NCBI GenBank assembly: GCA_030407005.1
Contig: JAUDYN010000006.1
Location: forward strand, 930,001 to 994,000
DNA: 64,000 bases
Direction of reading: 5' to 3'
DNA from: Desarmillaria ectypa
Taxonomy: Eukaryota > Basidiomycota > Agaricomycetes > Agaricales > Physalacriaceae
Positions 1-10,682 of the stretch are shown piece after piece (position 1 is the stretch's first letter; each line of letters opens with the position of its first letter). A program made the position numbers and the translations under genes. Under the pieces are notes generated by a model, which was given only the letters and a program-made list of their open reading frames with translations, searched no databases and was not told the origin of the DNA.

Positions 1-1982
1 CCTGTGCGCGCCCTCATCCTTGCACCTACCCGCGAACTTGCTCTACAGGTTTCTTCACATCTCAATGAGTGCCTCAATACCATTCACCAGGAGAAGAAAC
101 ATGGCCACATAGCCAAGAAGCCACCAATTGTCAGCGTTGCCGCAATTGTAGGCGGGATGTCTTCACAGAAGCAGCGCAGGGTTCTCGACAGAGGTGTCGA
201 TGTGCTAGTAGCGACCCCCGGCCGATTATGGGATATAATGGAAGATGTATGTGTCTTATCAGTATACGCTGGATACTCTCTAATAACCACTAGGATGACC
301 AACTGTCTAGGGACATCAGAGAACTGAGGTTCCTGGTTTTGGATGAAGCCGATAGGATGATAGAAAACGGCCATTTTGCCGAATTGGAGAATATCCTTAG
401 ACTAACACTTCGGCTGGAGAAGTGAGTTTTAATGCTCTGATAAAACATACACTCAATGAGCAATAGCGATGAGCAGATCCCCGGTGACTACCAAGAGTCG
501 GAATCAGAAAACGAAGACGTCGAGGAGAGCAACGCGATGCAGACATTTGTATTCTCTGCCACTCTAAGCAAGGACCTGCAGCGGAATATTAAGAAGCGTA
601 CGCGACCGCGAACGGGAAAGAAGAAACACGGTGACAAACCTGCATCAACTCTAGGTAGGTGTCATACAGTGTACTTTGTCTGTAGAGCACTAAGACGATG
701 TCAGACGAACTCCTTTTTCGTCTGGATTTTCGAGATCCCGAGCCTGAGGTGATTGATCTCAGTCCAAAAGGCGGTGTAGTTTCGACACTCAAGGAAAGCA
801 AAATTGAATGTCTGTCTGCCGACAAGGTCAGTGATGTCTTCAGCATCATTCGCAAGACACCGTCGTGAACTTGTTGTAGGATGTGTATCTCTACTACTTC
901 CTCCTCAGGTATCCCGGTCGATCTCTCGTCTTTCTTTCATCGATAGACGGGATACGGAGACTCCTTCCTCTCACAGAGTTCTTGAACATCAAAGCTTTCC
1001 CACTCCACTCACAGCTAGAGCAGCGACAACGACTTAAGAACCTTGATCGGTAGGTGGCCTCATATCGCGTTTACAAGCCAGACTCATTAGCAGTTAAAGG
1101 TTCAAGTCCACGCCCAATTCGTGTTTATTGGCTACCGACATCGCCGCTAGAGGATTGGATATTCCTTCAGTCGATCATGTTATACACTATCAGATCCCGC
1201 GTTCCGCGGATGTATATATCCATCGCAATGGACGAACTGCTCGTGCCATGATGTCTGGGTTTAGCATGCTCTTATGCGCTCCTGACGAACGAAGAGTCGT
1301 CAAAGCTTTGTATGGTAGCCTTGATCGAGGTGCACTATTTTTCTATCTTTTCTCGACCTAGTACTCAACAGATATCAGAGGAAAGCGAGGTGCCGGAGAT
1401 GTCCGTCGAGTTAGGGCTGCTCGATAAGCTCAAACCTCGTGTACAGCTGGCAAGGCAGATTGAATCTGCTCATCACAAGGCGAAGAAAGCCAACCATGAG
1501 CGGAACTGGATGAAGGAGGCGGCTGAGGCTATGGAGATCGAGCTTGGTTCCGACTTTGACAGGTAGTGAACTCTTTCCTTGAGGGGCGGCTACGCTCATG
1601 CGCCTTGGTATAGCGAGTCCGAAAGCGAGAACCCAACAAAGCAAAAGCAGAAAGCGAAGAATGCAAAGACCGCCGCGATGAAAGCTGAGCTGAAGGCGAT
1701 GCTAGCTCAACCGCTTATTGCAAAGGGCATCTCAACTCGGTATATCACGTCGGGAAGTAGGCCCATAGTCGATGATTTGATTGCAGGCGAATGTAAGTGC
1801 ATATTCGCTGAACGTCCACGCTATGACTCTAATTGTCTTCAGATCACGAGGCAATGTTGGGTGTACGGAAATCAGAAGCCAGGACTGATTTGATTCTAGC
1901 GAAGCAGAAGCGAAAGAAGAAATCTACTGTCAGTGCGAAGGATGGGGATGACGGGGAGGAGTGGTATGGCGTAGGATCATGA
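1..1982 (+). CDS. mak5: MAK5-type DEAD-box RNA helicase, 5' truncated by window edge
   Basis: ATP-dependent RNA helicase of the MAK5/DDX24 family, a nucleolar factor for 60S ribosomal subunit assembly. The visible part starts within motif Ia (LAPTRELA) and continues with ATPGR, the DEAD box (VLDEADRM), SAT (FSATLSKDL), and the C-terminal RecA motifs [12 protein letters not shown] and HRNGRTARA, then a basic Lys-rich tail typical of MAK5. Splicing that keeps the frame gives exons 1-246, 294-421, 461-654, 705-826, 880-1049, 1100-1329, 1379-1562, 1614-1792 and 1843-1982; introns are 39-51 nt. The acceptor of the second intron could instead lie 6 nt later. Start codon and Walker A lie outside the window. 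Family assignment is firm; the tail and the order of motifs favour MAK5 over other DEAD-box proteins. Confidence 0.93.
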
Positions 1983-2363
1983 GTTCAAAGTGCTTCGCAA
2001 CAGTGTGTTCTTCGAGGACTGGATAATCGCATTCAGTCTGCTTCGTCGTCGCTTCGGGTACCTGTCTTAGCTGTTAGCATCAGTGTGCATCGTCTTAATA
2101 TTGAACGCGAATTGGACAGTGCATAGGGCAGATTACCATGGTCCCAAGGAGCTTGTGCTGTGACCAAGGACATTGAGCGAGCGTCAAGTAATATTATACG
2201 GCATAAGAACAGAAACGCGCTATGATCTATTCTTGCTACCAGAACTTCAGGTATTTCACGCTCACTTCTCGCAGCACACCTCGGGCGGCATTCATACCGC
2301 CAATAGCTTGCTAACTATCCGCATTACGATTCCGGTCCGAATGCCGTAACTTAGCTATCAACG
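1983..2363. other. Intergenic, no feature seen
   Basis: This 381-bp gap between two genes on the same strand has no open frame or repeat that I can support. It should hold the helicase 3' UTR and the promoter of the next gene. Confidence 0.6.
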
Positions 2364-3470
2364 ATGATCATCGTTACATTCGTGGGCCAGACTTAGTTTG
2401 TCATTGAATCGTATTGACCATTGAACACAGATTAGACACGGAGAGTCGACAGATAATCCAGTAACGTTCCTCTTTTCTTTCCAACTTAGCCAATTCAACT
2501 AGATCTCGGTAGAAAGCAGTTTGGGGCGGGTGGAAAGATGCCCCACTCTCTGATTTAGGCACGTTTTTCACTTTCAATAAAGAAACTGTTGAAATAAGTT
2601 CAGGTTTTTAGGTCGCAAGGTTCGTCTCGAGATGACCAATAATTATCTGTCCCTCAAAGTGTTATTAAACGTAGCAAGCAAGAGCGCTTGGCGAGCACCT
2701 TGCATCAACCAAGATCGACTTGATCTACGCCTCTCCTTTACTTCGAGCTCATCATACAGGAAAAGCCGTTCAGGACGGCCAGCCCAAACTGCCACCTCTC
2801 GTCCTCAATCCCAATCTCCGCGAGCAGCACTTTGGTATCGCCGAAGGGTACCCTTGGTGTTATACATATCCAGATGACATGTCCTCTGACGAATGCTACA
2901 AAAACAATATATTCCCGGCATTTTTCGACCGCTCGAGCAAATTTCCATGTGGGGAGAGTGTCGATGAACTTGCAGAACGAGCGCACAGAGCAGTCAAGGA
3001 ATGCATATTTCCTCACCTAGCAGAAGAAGACGGATTCCACGTGGCTCTGGCAAGCCATGGGTTATGCATCGGAGAACTCATTCACGCGTTGTTAAGTTAC
3101 GACCCAAAATCCAGTAGAGAGGAGTCGTACACTGGGTTGATGAATACGGCTTGGACGCGTGTGGTTATCTCTCTTGATGTTTGTATTTGCGTTACGGGTT
3201 CTCAATGGTATCTTGCTTACTTGCATCCTTTGTCAAGCCTTCACACCAAGGACCCGTGGATTCCAATAACCCACCGCCGCTCAGCGTTGAAGTTACCCAC
3301 ATCGGGAAGAAAGATCATCTCACGAACCTAGTAAGCATTTCTTGACTTTTCCATTCCACTTTGACCATCCTCACTTGACACAGGACAAGACCGCATACGC
3401 CAATAACATTCTTGATGACGAGACAAAGGTGGAAGCTTTGGCATTCTTTGGAGGAGCTCATACAAATTAG
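2364..3470 (+). CDS. Phosphoglycerate mutase-like histidine phosphatase
   Basis: Cytosolic-type histidine phosphatase superfamily member, similar to the fungal PGAM-like phosphatases with broad phosphate-ester substrates. The catalytic RHGES motif is at residues 8-12, encoded by a 30-nt second exon. It is followed by the WKDAPLSDLG segment, YASPLLRAHHT, the acidic loop REQHFGIAEG, and the second catalytic His in LASHGLCIGEL. Frame-consistent exons are 2364-2381, 2431-2460, 2513-2562, 2683-3178, 3238-3330 and 3384-3470, giving about 257 residues, which suits the family. The acceptor before 2683 is the least certain: the family normally has a few more residues (QARALG) there. The ATG at 2364 puts RHG at the expected N-terminal position. 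The true substrate cannot be read from sequence. Confidence 0.85.
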
Positions 3471-4070
3471 ACTAAAGAGCGGAATGATGTGTTACGATGA
3501 CGCTGAGAAGGCATCTTTCATTTTAAAACGTGAATACAGTCAACATCGTCGCGCGAACGTAGGAACATCTCCAATACCCAAGGTTATCACCATCACACAT
3601 TCAACGCTCTGTCTCTCCATGCCTACTCCGTTTCGTCTTCCCAAGGATGGGCTTGGTTATCGAGTTTCGGAGAAGAATTTTGACGGGGACGACTAGTCAG
3701 GTGAAAAAGACTAAATTGAAGTGCTGGGTTTCACATGAGAAGGTTTCAACGCATAAATACAAATTATACAATGATATGTTTACTCTACAATACATGTTTT
3801 ATTATCAGTACGAACTGATGCACGTAAGAAAGCCTTGACAATCTATAGTCTTGCAAAATCTAATAACGACTGCCAGCGGCGAACCTGCGCCCTACGTTGC
3901 AGTATTACCTGAGGCGGTGACAAGTGTGGAGTGTCCAGACTTGTGCCTCTTCTGCGCCGGCTGATCACCGTCCTGACGCGACCGCTTGTGGCCTGTGGGC
4001 TCGAGCTGATACTTTGCATGATCATTTGAGGGCCATCCATCCATACTAAGCACATCCTTCTAGACCAATA
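3471..4070. other. Intergenic, no gene recognised
   Basis: Six hundred bases between the phosphatase gene and the kinase remnant. Short open frames occur on both strands but none shows a family motif or splice pattern that I can defend. Confidence 0.5.
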
Positions 4071-4721
4071 TCAGCTGTTGGTGATCGCGGAACGCAGGGT
4101 TTCGCGGTATATAGTGGGTTTGCTGAGGCGGCCCTTTGTGGTTGACGAGCGGGTTGAACATAAAAAGGCATCCCATTCACCGATGGCCTCAAGCGCGTCC
4201 ACAATCCAACTGGTGAAAGGACCACAATCAAACCGAAAATCATGGGGCAGAGGTTTCAAACTACCCGCCAAAGCGGCCTTTGCGAGGCCTCCGCGCCATT
4301 GCCCATTCCCAACATCCATGCCAACATCGAAGATGGTGGCAATGATGTTCCGAAGGCCGGGCGGACCTCATTGTGGGGCAAGTAGTGGAGGCCGTGATAT
4401 AGCATAACGTATACGAAGGTCTCGAAGTCGTCTTGTGATTCATGCTTCTTCCCTCTCTCGCTCAGAAGCGCAATAGACATAAATTGCCATGTGCCCTGTA
4501 CATTGATGAGAATAAAGGAAAATGTGAGCACTGACCGTGCGCTCGGCTTGTCGGGTTGGTTCGTCCAAGTCATCCATGTGAATAGCCATATCCCAATCGT
4601 TCAACAAGCCACGTCCTCCACCATCATGAGTATCTTTCGACGCCTTCCCATCGTATACAATCAAGATGTTCCCGCTAACATCACGATGAAGAATGTTTCA
4701 TAATGTGAAGGCATCATTTAT
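4071..4721 (-). pseudogene. FunK1-type fungal protein kinase, C-terminal remnant
   Basis: Fungal-specific FunK1 kinases are a family expanded in Agaricomycetes. Reading leftwards on the minus strand, the remnant has the catalytic loop HRDVSGNILI, the DFG-equivalent segment LLNDWDMAI, an intact short intron, then GTWQFMSIALL and the family signature DDFETFVYVMLYHGLHYLP. It ends with FDCGPFTSWIVDALEAIGEW. It is broken. There is a TGA eight codons before HRD, a one-base frameshift between LPHNEVRP and IATIFDVG, and the N-lobe (ATP-binding half) is missing. An LTR lies immediately upstream, so the loss of the 5' half may trace to repeat insertion or recombination. No active kinase can be made from it. 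Confidence 0.8.
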
Positions 4722-4966
4722 TGACAGAAGGATATAAGTATGAAGCTACGAAGGAACGTGAGTAAGATAGTAATAGACGCAGGTAAGGTATACGTACCTC
4801 AGTCGGGCACTGCGTATGTGGAACGACTGAGGTACACGGGTAACTACGGCCAGACTATATAGTGATCGAGTAAGAACAGGAGGTTAATATAATATATAAG
4901 GTAAGAAAGAACGTGTGATAATTGAAAGGAAAACAAACGGGTATAAGATATGGATATCCTCCAACA
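4722..4966 (-). repeat. LTR related to element A, inverted orientation
   Basis: On the minus strand this segment starts TGTTGG and ends CA. It shares blocks with the LTR at 10683-10936, for example the segment around CTACCGTAGTT and the CTGAGGTACGTATACCTT/TTGAGGTGTGTATACCTT region, at similar spacing and length (245 versus 254 bp). No matching target duplication flanks it. It abuts a truncated reverse transcriptase on one side and the kinase remnant on the other, so it is probably the product of truncation or recombination. Confidence 0.55.
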
Positions 4967-5281
4967 GTGTCGAGGCTGACTCGTAGTAAAAGACTTTACC
5001 CAAATTAAAGGAATTTACTACTATGACTCTTTCGTGGCTGTCGTTCGATACAAATCCCTAAGGATGTTCTTTGCAATCATCGCTGCTTATAGCCTTAATT
5101 TCTGGCTTATAGACTTTGTTGACGCATACTTAAATGTGGAACCCCAAGGAGAAAACCACGTGTCATTACCCCAAGGGTACGAAGATGTGATTACTCGTGA
5201 CTATCCAAAGGGAGAATATATACTGCGAATGCTGAGAGTGATGTACGGCACCATGAACACAGGAAATGCATGGTTCAACGA
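4967..5281 (+). pseudogene. Copia element A: reverse transcriptase, 5' fragment
   Basis: Degenerate Ty1/copia reverse transcriptase. FTQIKGIYYYDSF and RYKSLRMFFAIIAA match the standard start of copia RT, followed by IDFVDAYLN and the LPQGYE loop. An in-frame TGA lies near the start. The fragment stops where the LTR of element B1 begins; the same protein resumes at 9558, after B1. Upstream domains (gag, protease, integrase) are missing because the inverted LTR replaces them. It is an old, non-functional element. Confidence 0.8.
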
Positions 5282-5492
5282 TGTTGGGATAGCAATCCCG
5301 AGCAAGTACTAGAATGTACTCGAAGGATTGGCTTACTCAGCAGGATCAAGTTTGGACCATGAAAGTGGACATACATAGTATTTCGTAGTAAGTTCTAGAA
5401 GTAGTACAAAATGTATTTAAGTAGGACACCTCTTGCTCGAGAGGCAAGGATTTTACCATCCTTTCTACGTTCTCCTCGCTCTCGTTACAACA
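5282..5492 (+). repeat. B1 5' LTR
   Basis: 211-bp direct repeat of 9347-9557 with TG..CA ends. It contains an AT-rich ATGTATTTAAG box about 95 bp before its end, a plausible TATA element for element transcription. Confidence 0.9.
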
Positions 5493-5504
5493 GGTTATGG
5501 GCCC
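5493..5504 (+). promoter_or_regulatory. B1 primer binding site (initiator-tRNA anticodon arm type)
   Basis: GGTTATGGGCCC follows the LTR directly. It is complementary to GGGCCCAUAACC, the anticodon-arm sequence of eukaryotic initiator tRNA-Met, not to a tRNA 3' CCA end. Drosophila copia uses such an internal half-tRNA primer; use here is inferred from the match. Confidence 0.65.
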
Positions 5505-5576
5505 CGGCCCTAACTGAACTACTTACATCATCACCAACTTCGCACTCTCGTACTTTACATACACACATAGAACCAA

Positions 5577-5699
5577 ATGGATAGCCAGTCCGTGTATAGG
5601 ATTGAACCCCTTAAGGGCCCAGAAAACTACCCGACATGGAAAGTCAAGATGATCGATATACTAACCGATCACCAACCAGGGCCATCAAAAATGATCTAA
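5577..5699 (+). pseudogene. B1 gag start fused to integrase remnant
   Basis: The ATG opens with MDSQSVYRIEPLKGPENYP, the same gag N-terminus as copy B2 (28509, minus strand). After 31 codons the reading jumps to TDHQPGPSKMI, which in B2 lies near the end of integrase, and stops at TAA. The junction at about 5665-5670 shows short shared sequence (CYGAT), typical of a microhomology deletion. Capsid, zinc knuckle, protease and integrase core are missing. Confidence 0.8.
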
Positions 5700-7189
5700 C
5701 CTCAGAAGAAGTGTTTTGTGGAACAAAACTGGACATTTCAACACTCCAGGAATTCGGAACAAAGTGCTGGGTGTTGCAACAGGATAACAAAAGGTCAAAA
5801 CTCAACCCAAAATCAAGGGAATTTATCTTTACAGGTCTTACAGATGAATCAAGAGCCTGGAGATACTATAACTCACAGACTAGGCAGATTCAGACCTCAA
5901 GAAATGTTATATTCCCTGAAGAGAGCATTCTAAATGCTAACAATGATGAATACATTGTGTCCCATCCTCCACTGCTCGAGGGGGAGTCAGGGAGCAAAGT
6001 CGAGCAGATTCTGGATGGAAATGATGATATTTCAGACAAATCCACAGGTGCCAGGAATGCCAAAACAAAAGGGGAAATGCCCCTTGATGACCCGGCAACC
6101 AAATCAAAGTTACCTGTATGGCGTGGGAAGGTGATTCAGCCACGCAACAAATCGGTCCGGATTGCATCAGTAGCCCCACCAAGTTACCGGTTCCTTAATA
6201 ATCCAGCCTCATGAGGCACGAAATTGCCAGAGAAGCAGCAGGAAGTAACAAAGAAACCACTGGAGACTGCAAATATTGCAGTAGAATATGCATGTGTGGG
6301 GGAGACTGCAGATAACCTCAGTGATGAGCCATTAAGCCTTGAAGAAGCCAAAACAAGGCCAGATTGGCATCATTGGAAGAAAGCAATGGATGAAGAATAT
6401 AATCTATTGACTTCTCTAGGCACATGGCAGCTGGAAGAATTACCTCAGGATAGGTCACTTGTTGATTGCAAGTGGACCTACAGGCTGAAAAGAGATGGTG
6501 ATAGGAAAATCACCAGGCACAAAGCCAGACTTGTTGCGAAAGGATTTTCACAGAAACCCGGAATTGATTTCTTTGAGACATATGCACCCGTAGTTAGGCT
6601 GGACACATTCCGCCTACTTATGGCCATTGCCGCACAAAGAAACCTGATTATTCATGGAATGGATGTCATTGGAGCCTACTTAAATGGAAAGCTCAATGAA
6701 TCCATTTATATGGCACAGCCACCCAAATATTCTGATGGGAGTGGCAAGGCAGCACACCTCAAGTTGACATTATATAGACTCAAGCAATCTGGCCGAGTTT
6801 GGAACGAGAAATTAAATGCTACCTTTTTGGGACTCAGATACACAAGATTGATTAGTGATCAATGTGTGTATATCAGACAGATGGATTCTGATCCTATAAT
6901 TGTAGCTGTGCATGTAGACGACATGACACTGCTTGCCCCAGATGATGAAACCATGTCTATTATGAAAGAAGAGCTTAAGAAGAAGCTAAATGTTACAGAC
7001 ATGGGGGAGATTCAATATATATTGGGCATGAAGATAGACAGGAATTGGGAGAAGGGTACCATTACCTTATCACAGAAGGCATATATTTTGAAGGTACTCG
7101 AGCGAATGGGCATGAAAGACTGTAAACCAGTCAAAATGCCTATGGACCTGAATGTATGGCTAGAGAAAATCCCCGAAGACGATCCCCGG
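5700..7189 (+). pseudogene. B1 pol, first part (integrase tail and reverse transcriptase)
   Basis: One frame runs from the integrase C-terminal region (FGTKCWVLQQ, YNSQTRQIQTSRNVIFPEE) into copia RT (DCKWTYRLKRDGD, KGFSQKPGIDFFETYAPVVR, GMDVIGAYLNG, and the polymerase motif VHVDD in place of the usual YVDD). It is broken by a TGA at 6212-6214, a stop also present at the same place in B2. The frame ends at 7189, where the orphan repeat is inserted after the codons for PEDDPR. The protein resumes at 8653. Confidence 0.85.
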
Positions 7190-8648
7190 TGATATGCCGT
7201 CTATGCATTCACACCTAGATTTTGCGATTTTGTAACAATACTATTGCACATCTATCCTATACTAGTGATACATAGAGGACTATAGCTGAGGCTTCGAGCT
7301 GATAGTTAAAAGCAGTAAGCAACTGGTAGAGCCAGGATTTAGATGCAACACCATTAGTGGGTTAAATCTACCAGCCGGCCAGACTAGTAACTCGAATGCT
7401 AGCAGGACTAAGTGAAATACAGCCACTAGCAAACGAAGGATGCTACTAGCACACAAAAACCAGGAGCAGAGTACACAGATCTCGTCAAGTTCTGTCACTA
7501 GCAGCCCAGACTGGGCATAAACACCTAAGTCAGGATAACTAGTCACATGGCAATCTTGAAACAGGACTTAGAAATAAATTAGGAATGGATTAACCTTGAG
7601 CCCAGATCCGACTATTTTGATATAGATCTCTTATGATCGATGCTAGTGGAGCCGGACTGCACCCTCGATCATGATCGGATAGCTGTTACAGGCACCAATA
7701 TCCGGATATCCATATAACCGCGTTACTAGGGCATGTAGTTGTGCCAAGGGTGCGGAAAGACCAACTGTGGAGTCTCTAGACTGAATATTTGAAAAGAAAA
7801 CAGACTAGACCGACTATTGTGTGATTATTCACCATTATTCGTGACTAGCCAAGAAATCCTTACCAATATACCCTATACCCAGATGATATTTATAGTTTTG
7901 CCTCAGTAGTATATAAGTAGTGGGATGGGCGCTCATGCAAAGCAGGCAAGCCATCCCCACAGTTGAGCCCTCACTGGTAGTAACTGGTGTCCCCAATTAA
8001 AGGCTTTTGTGCTTGACCTCGACGAAGTGATTAATAGTCGCTAAGTCACCCATAGAATTGCATTGAATTGAAGTCCATTAGAGTCACTGTTGTGTCCTGC
8101 AAAGGTCCGGAGTGTTTTAAAGTTAGTTCAAGCAAAGTTCTTAGAGTTATAGTTTATTCTTAGGCCAAGAGCACCACTAGTTAGCCAAGAGTGCGGCTAG
8201 TCAAGTGTTTATCACTTGTAGGAAGCAGTATAGGGCCAAGAGTGCCATCAGTTTATTCTTAGGCCAAGAGCGCCACTAGTCAGCCAAGAGTGCGACTGGT
8301 CAAGTGTTTATCACTTGTAGGAAGCAGCATAGGGCCAAGAGCGCCACCAGCCTGAAGCTGTTTCAGTCAGAACGAGCGCAGTAGCTCAAACCAAGTCACT
8401 CTTATCTAATTGTGTCTTACCCACCCCACTAGTACGAGTAGTACTTTGTATAAACTCACTAGTAACGAATAAAACGTCTTAAAGACAATTGTACTTGATT
8501 ATTGAAGTCTGCAGAGTGCTTCCATCGTACTCGAAACCGCCCGAATTCAATATTGGTGATTAAGTGTAGAGTAGTAAGAGGTTTAGTGTGATTGGTGTTC
8601 ATTGCCATTCCCTAATTCTTTTGTCACTCGCCGTTACCAAGCACATCA
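7190..8648 (+). mobile_element. Orphan repeat R, copy i (1459 bp, TG..CA, 4-bp target duplication)
   Basis: Begins TGATATGCC and ends GCACATCA, an imperfect 8-bp inverted terminal match. It is flanked by CCGG on both sides (7186-7189 and 8649-8652), so it inserted into the B1 RT. Copies ii and iii are in the opposite orientation at 31499-33106 and 42047-43406. No coding sequence is recognisable. The right half carries a 99-bp tandem duplication (units starting near 8152 and 8251) with GGCCAAGAG-type short repeats. TG..CA ends and size suggest a solo LTR of an unidentified LTR element, but no internal region is known from this window. Confidence 0.85.
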
Positions 8649-8652
8649 CCGG

Positions 8653-9339
8653 AGCACTGACACAGCCACCAGGCAATATTACCATACTGGTGTCAGATCT
8701 CTGATGTATGCAGCCAATGGATCTCGGCCTGACATTGCACATGCTGTCATGGAATTGAGCAAATATGTACAAAATCCGGCCGCTGAGCATGTCACAGCTC
8801 TGAAACGAGTTTGCCATTACTTGAAGGGGACTCTGGATTTTGGAATCACATATGGAGGGACTACAGATGAACTGATACCCTACTCAGATTCAGACTGGGG
8901 AGAAGACAGGACAGATAGAAGATCAACATCTGGTTATGTCTGTACCTATGCAGGGGGAGCTGTTACTTGGAGTTCAAAGAAACAGCCCACTGTAGCTCTA
9001 TCCACTATGGAGGCAGAATATATGGCCCTTTCGCAAACAACCCAAGAAGTAATATGGTTGCGGGCAATTTTAACTGAATTAGGATTGCCACCTGATGGTG
9101 CAACCACTATTTTTGTTGACAATCAGTCAGCGATCAAATTTGCTGAGAACCCTGTATTCCACGCGTGATCGAAGCACATAGACATACGGCATCATTTCAT
9201 TCGCGAGCGCATGGCTTCAAATGAAGTCAAAGTTCAGCACTGCGCATCAGAGGAGAACTTAGCAGATATATTCACTAAAGGGCTACCAAGACCATTACAT
9301 GAATATCTATCTGCAGGTATTCTAGGAGCTCGGAATTGA
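8653..9339 (+). pseudogene. B1 pol, second part (connection and RNase H)
   Basis: Continues the RT after the orphan repeat: TATRQYYHTGVRSLMYAANG, then the copia RNase H segments YSDSDWGEDRTDRRSTSGY, WSSKKQPTVALSTMEAEY, VDNQSAIKFAENPVFH and ASEENLADIFTKGLP. It is broken by a TGA at 9166-9168 where B2 has CGA (Arg), a C-to-T change in a CpG. The purine-rich GAGAGGGAG just before the 3' LTR is the polypurine tract. Confidence 0.85.
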
Positions 9340-9346
9340 GAGGGAG

Positions 9347-9557
9347 TGTTGGGATAGCAATCCCGAGCAAGTACTAGAATGTACTCGAAGGATTGGCTTA
9401 CTCAGCAGGATCAAGTTTGGACCATGAAAGTGGATATACATAGTATTTCGTAGTAAGTTCTAGAAGTAGTACAAAATGTATTTAAGTAGGACACCTCTTG
9501 CTTGAGAGGCAAGAATTTTACCATCCTTTCTACGTTCTCCTCGCTCTTGTTACAACA
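9347..9557 (+). repeat. B1 3' LTR
   Basis: 211-bp copy of 5282-5492 with only a few substitutions. It is followed by AATGA, the right target-site copy, after which the RT of element A continues. Confidence 0.9.
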
Positions 9558-10682
9558 AATGAGCTCAATAACATGCTCACAGACTTAGGGCACTGACAAT
9601 CACGAGCAGATCCATGTGTACACCTCCTCAAAAACGGATCCGAATGAACGTATACATGCATGTACACGGACGATGTCTCAGGTGCCTCAACATCCGTAGA
9701 AGAAGGAAAATGAGTCTGGAAAGAGATTGGAACCATATACGAAGTTAAGGACATGGGAGAGCACAACAACATGCTGGGGATGACTGTCGAGTTTGACAAA
9801 GAAAACGGTAGTATTTTCCTGCATCAGAAGAATTTGAGTTTGAAAACCCTGGAAACCTTTGAGATGGCAGATTGCAAGCCTAAGGCCACTTCATTACCAT
9901 CTGGAAGCATGATGAATCTCGAGACGCAGATTCGGCCGATACCCAATGAAGACAAGATATTCATGGAACACAAGGACTACCGTGGAGTGCTTGGATCTTT
10001 GAATCACATCGCAAATAGAACCAGACTAGATATCGCTTTTGCCATGAATTATCTCTAGAGATATGCTTCAGACCCTCATCCAATTCATTAAAGTCATGCC
10101 ATGCACATACTGGCCTACCTCAAAGGAACTATTGAGTATAGGAGCACATATCACAAGGGGAAGGCTGACGATGATGGACTGACACTCATAGAATATGTCG
10201 ATTCATCACATGGTGATGATAGGATGAGTGAAAAGTCTACTATGGGATATGTGTTTATCATGGCAGGAGATCCTGTATCGTGGAGTTCGAGAGTACAAAA
10301 ATGTGTGACTTTATCAACTGCTGAAGCCAAATATGTTGCTTCAGTCCATGGTGGCCGACAATCGTTCTGGATGGGATCATTCCTTGATGAGCTCAAATTA
10401 TTGAAGGACCATCCATTCCCTCTCAACTGCGACAGTAATTCCACTATCAACCTGATGAAAAGCATGAAGGGTCATGGGAAATCCAAGCATTTCACTATGG
10501 ACTACCATTAGATTCGAGATGCAGTCCAACTCGGCGATCTGGATGTGGAGTACATCGCGTCTGAAGATAATCTGGCAGATTTATTCATGAAGATCCTTTC
10601 CAAACCTCAGGCAGTCATGTTATTAAAGAGGATGGGTATGACTGGAATGTGAATCCATACATCGCGTAGGCTTCAGGGGGAG
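9558..10682 (+). pseudogene. Copia element A: RT end and RNase H
   Basis: Resumes element A after B1: LNNMLTDLG, a degenerate active-site region, then MGEHNNMLGMTVEFD, the RNase H segments EYVDSSHGDDRMSEKSTMGY, WSSRVQKCVTLSTAEAKY and CDSNSTINLMKSMKG, and ASEDNLADLFMKILSKPQ. Several in-frame stops (for example after SHGHDQ, near 9700, 10057 and 10509) and amino-acid changes at conserved sites show long decay. It ends at a GGGGGAG polypurine tract and the LTR of A. Confidence 0.8.

Larger units (their letters stand above)
5282..9557 (+). mobile_element. Ty1/copia retrotransposon B1, internally deleted and interrupted
   Basis: Complete-ended copia element with two 211-bp LTRs (TGTTGGGATAG..GTTACAACA). 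Five-base flanks are AACGA on the left and AATGA on the right, a target duplication with one C/T change. It is inserted in the RT of element A. Compared with the related copy B2, it lacks about 1.75 kb between gag codon 31 and the end of integrase. Its RT is split by the orphan repeat at 7190-8648. It is non-autonomous. The LTRs are almost identical, which points to a fairly recent insertion. Confidence 0.9.

Noticed and set aside
1098..1109. GGTTCAAGTCC resembling a tRNA T-arm
   Set aside because: It lies at the intron/exon border of the MAK5 gene and codes for FKS; no acceptor stem, D-arm or anticodon arm surrounds it.
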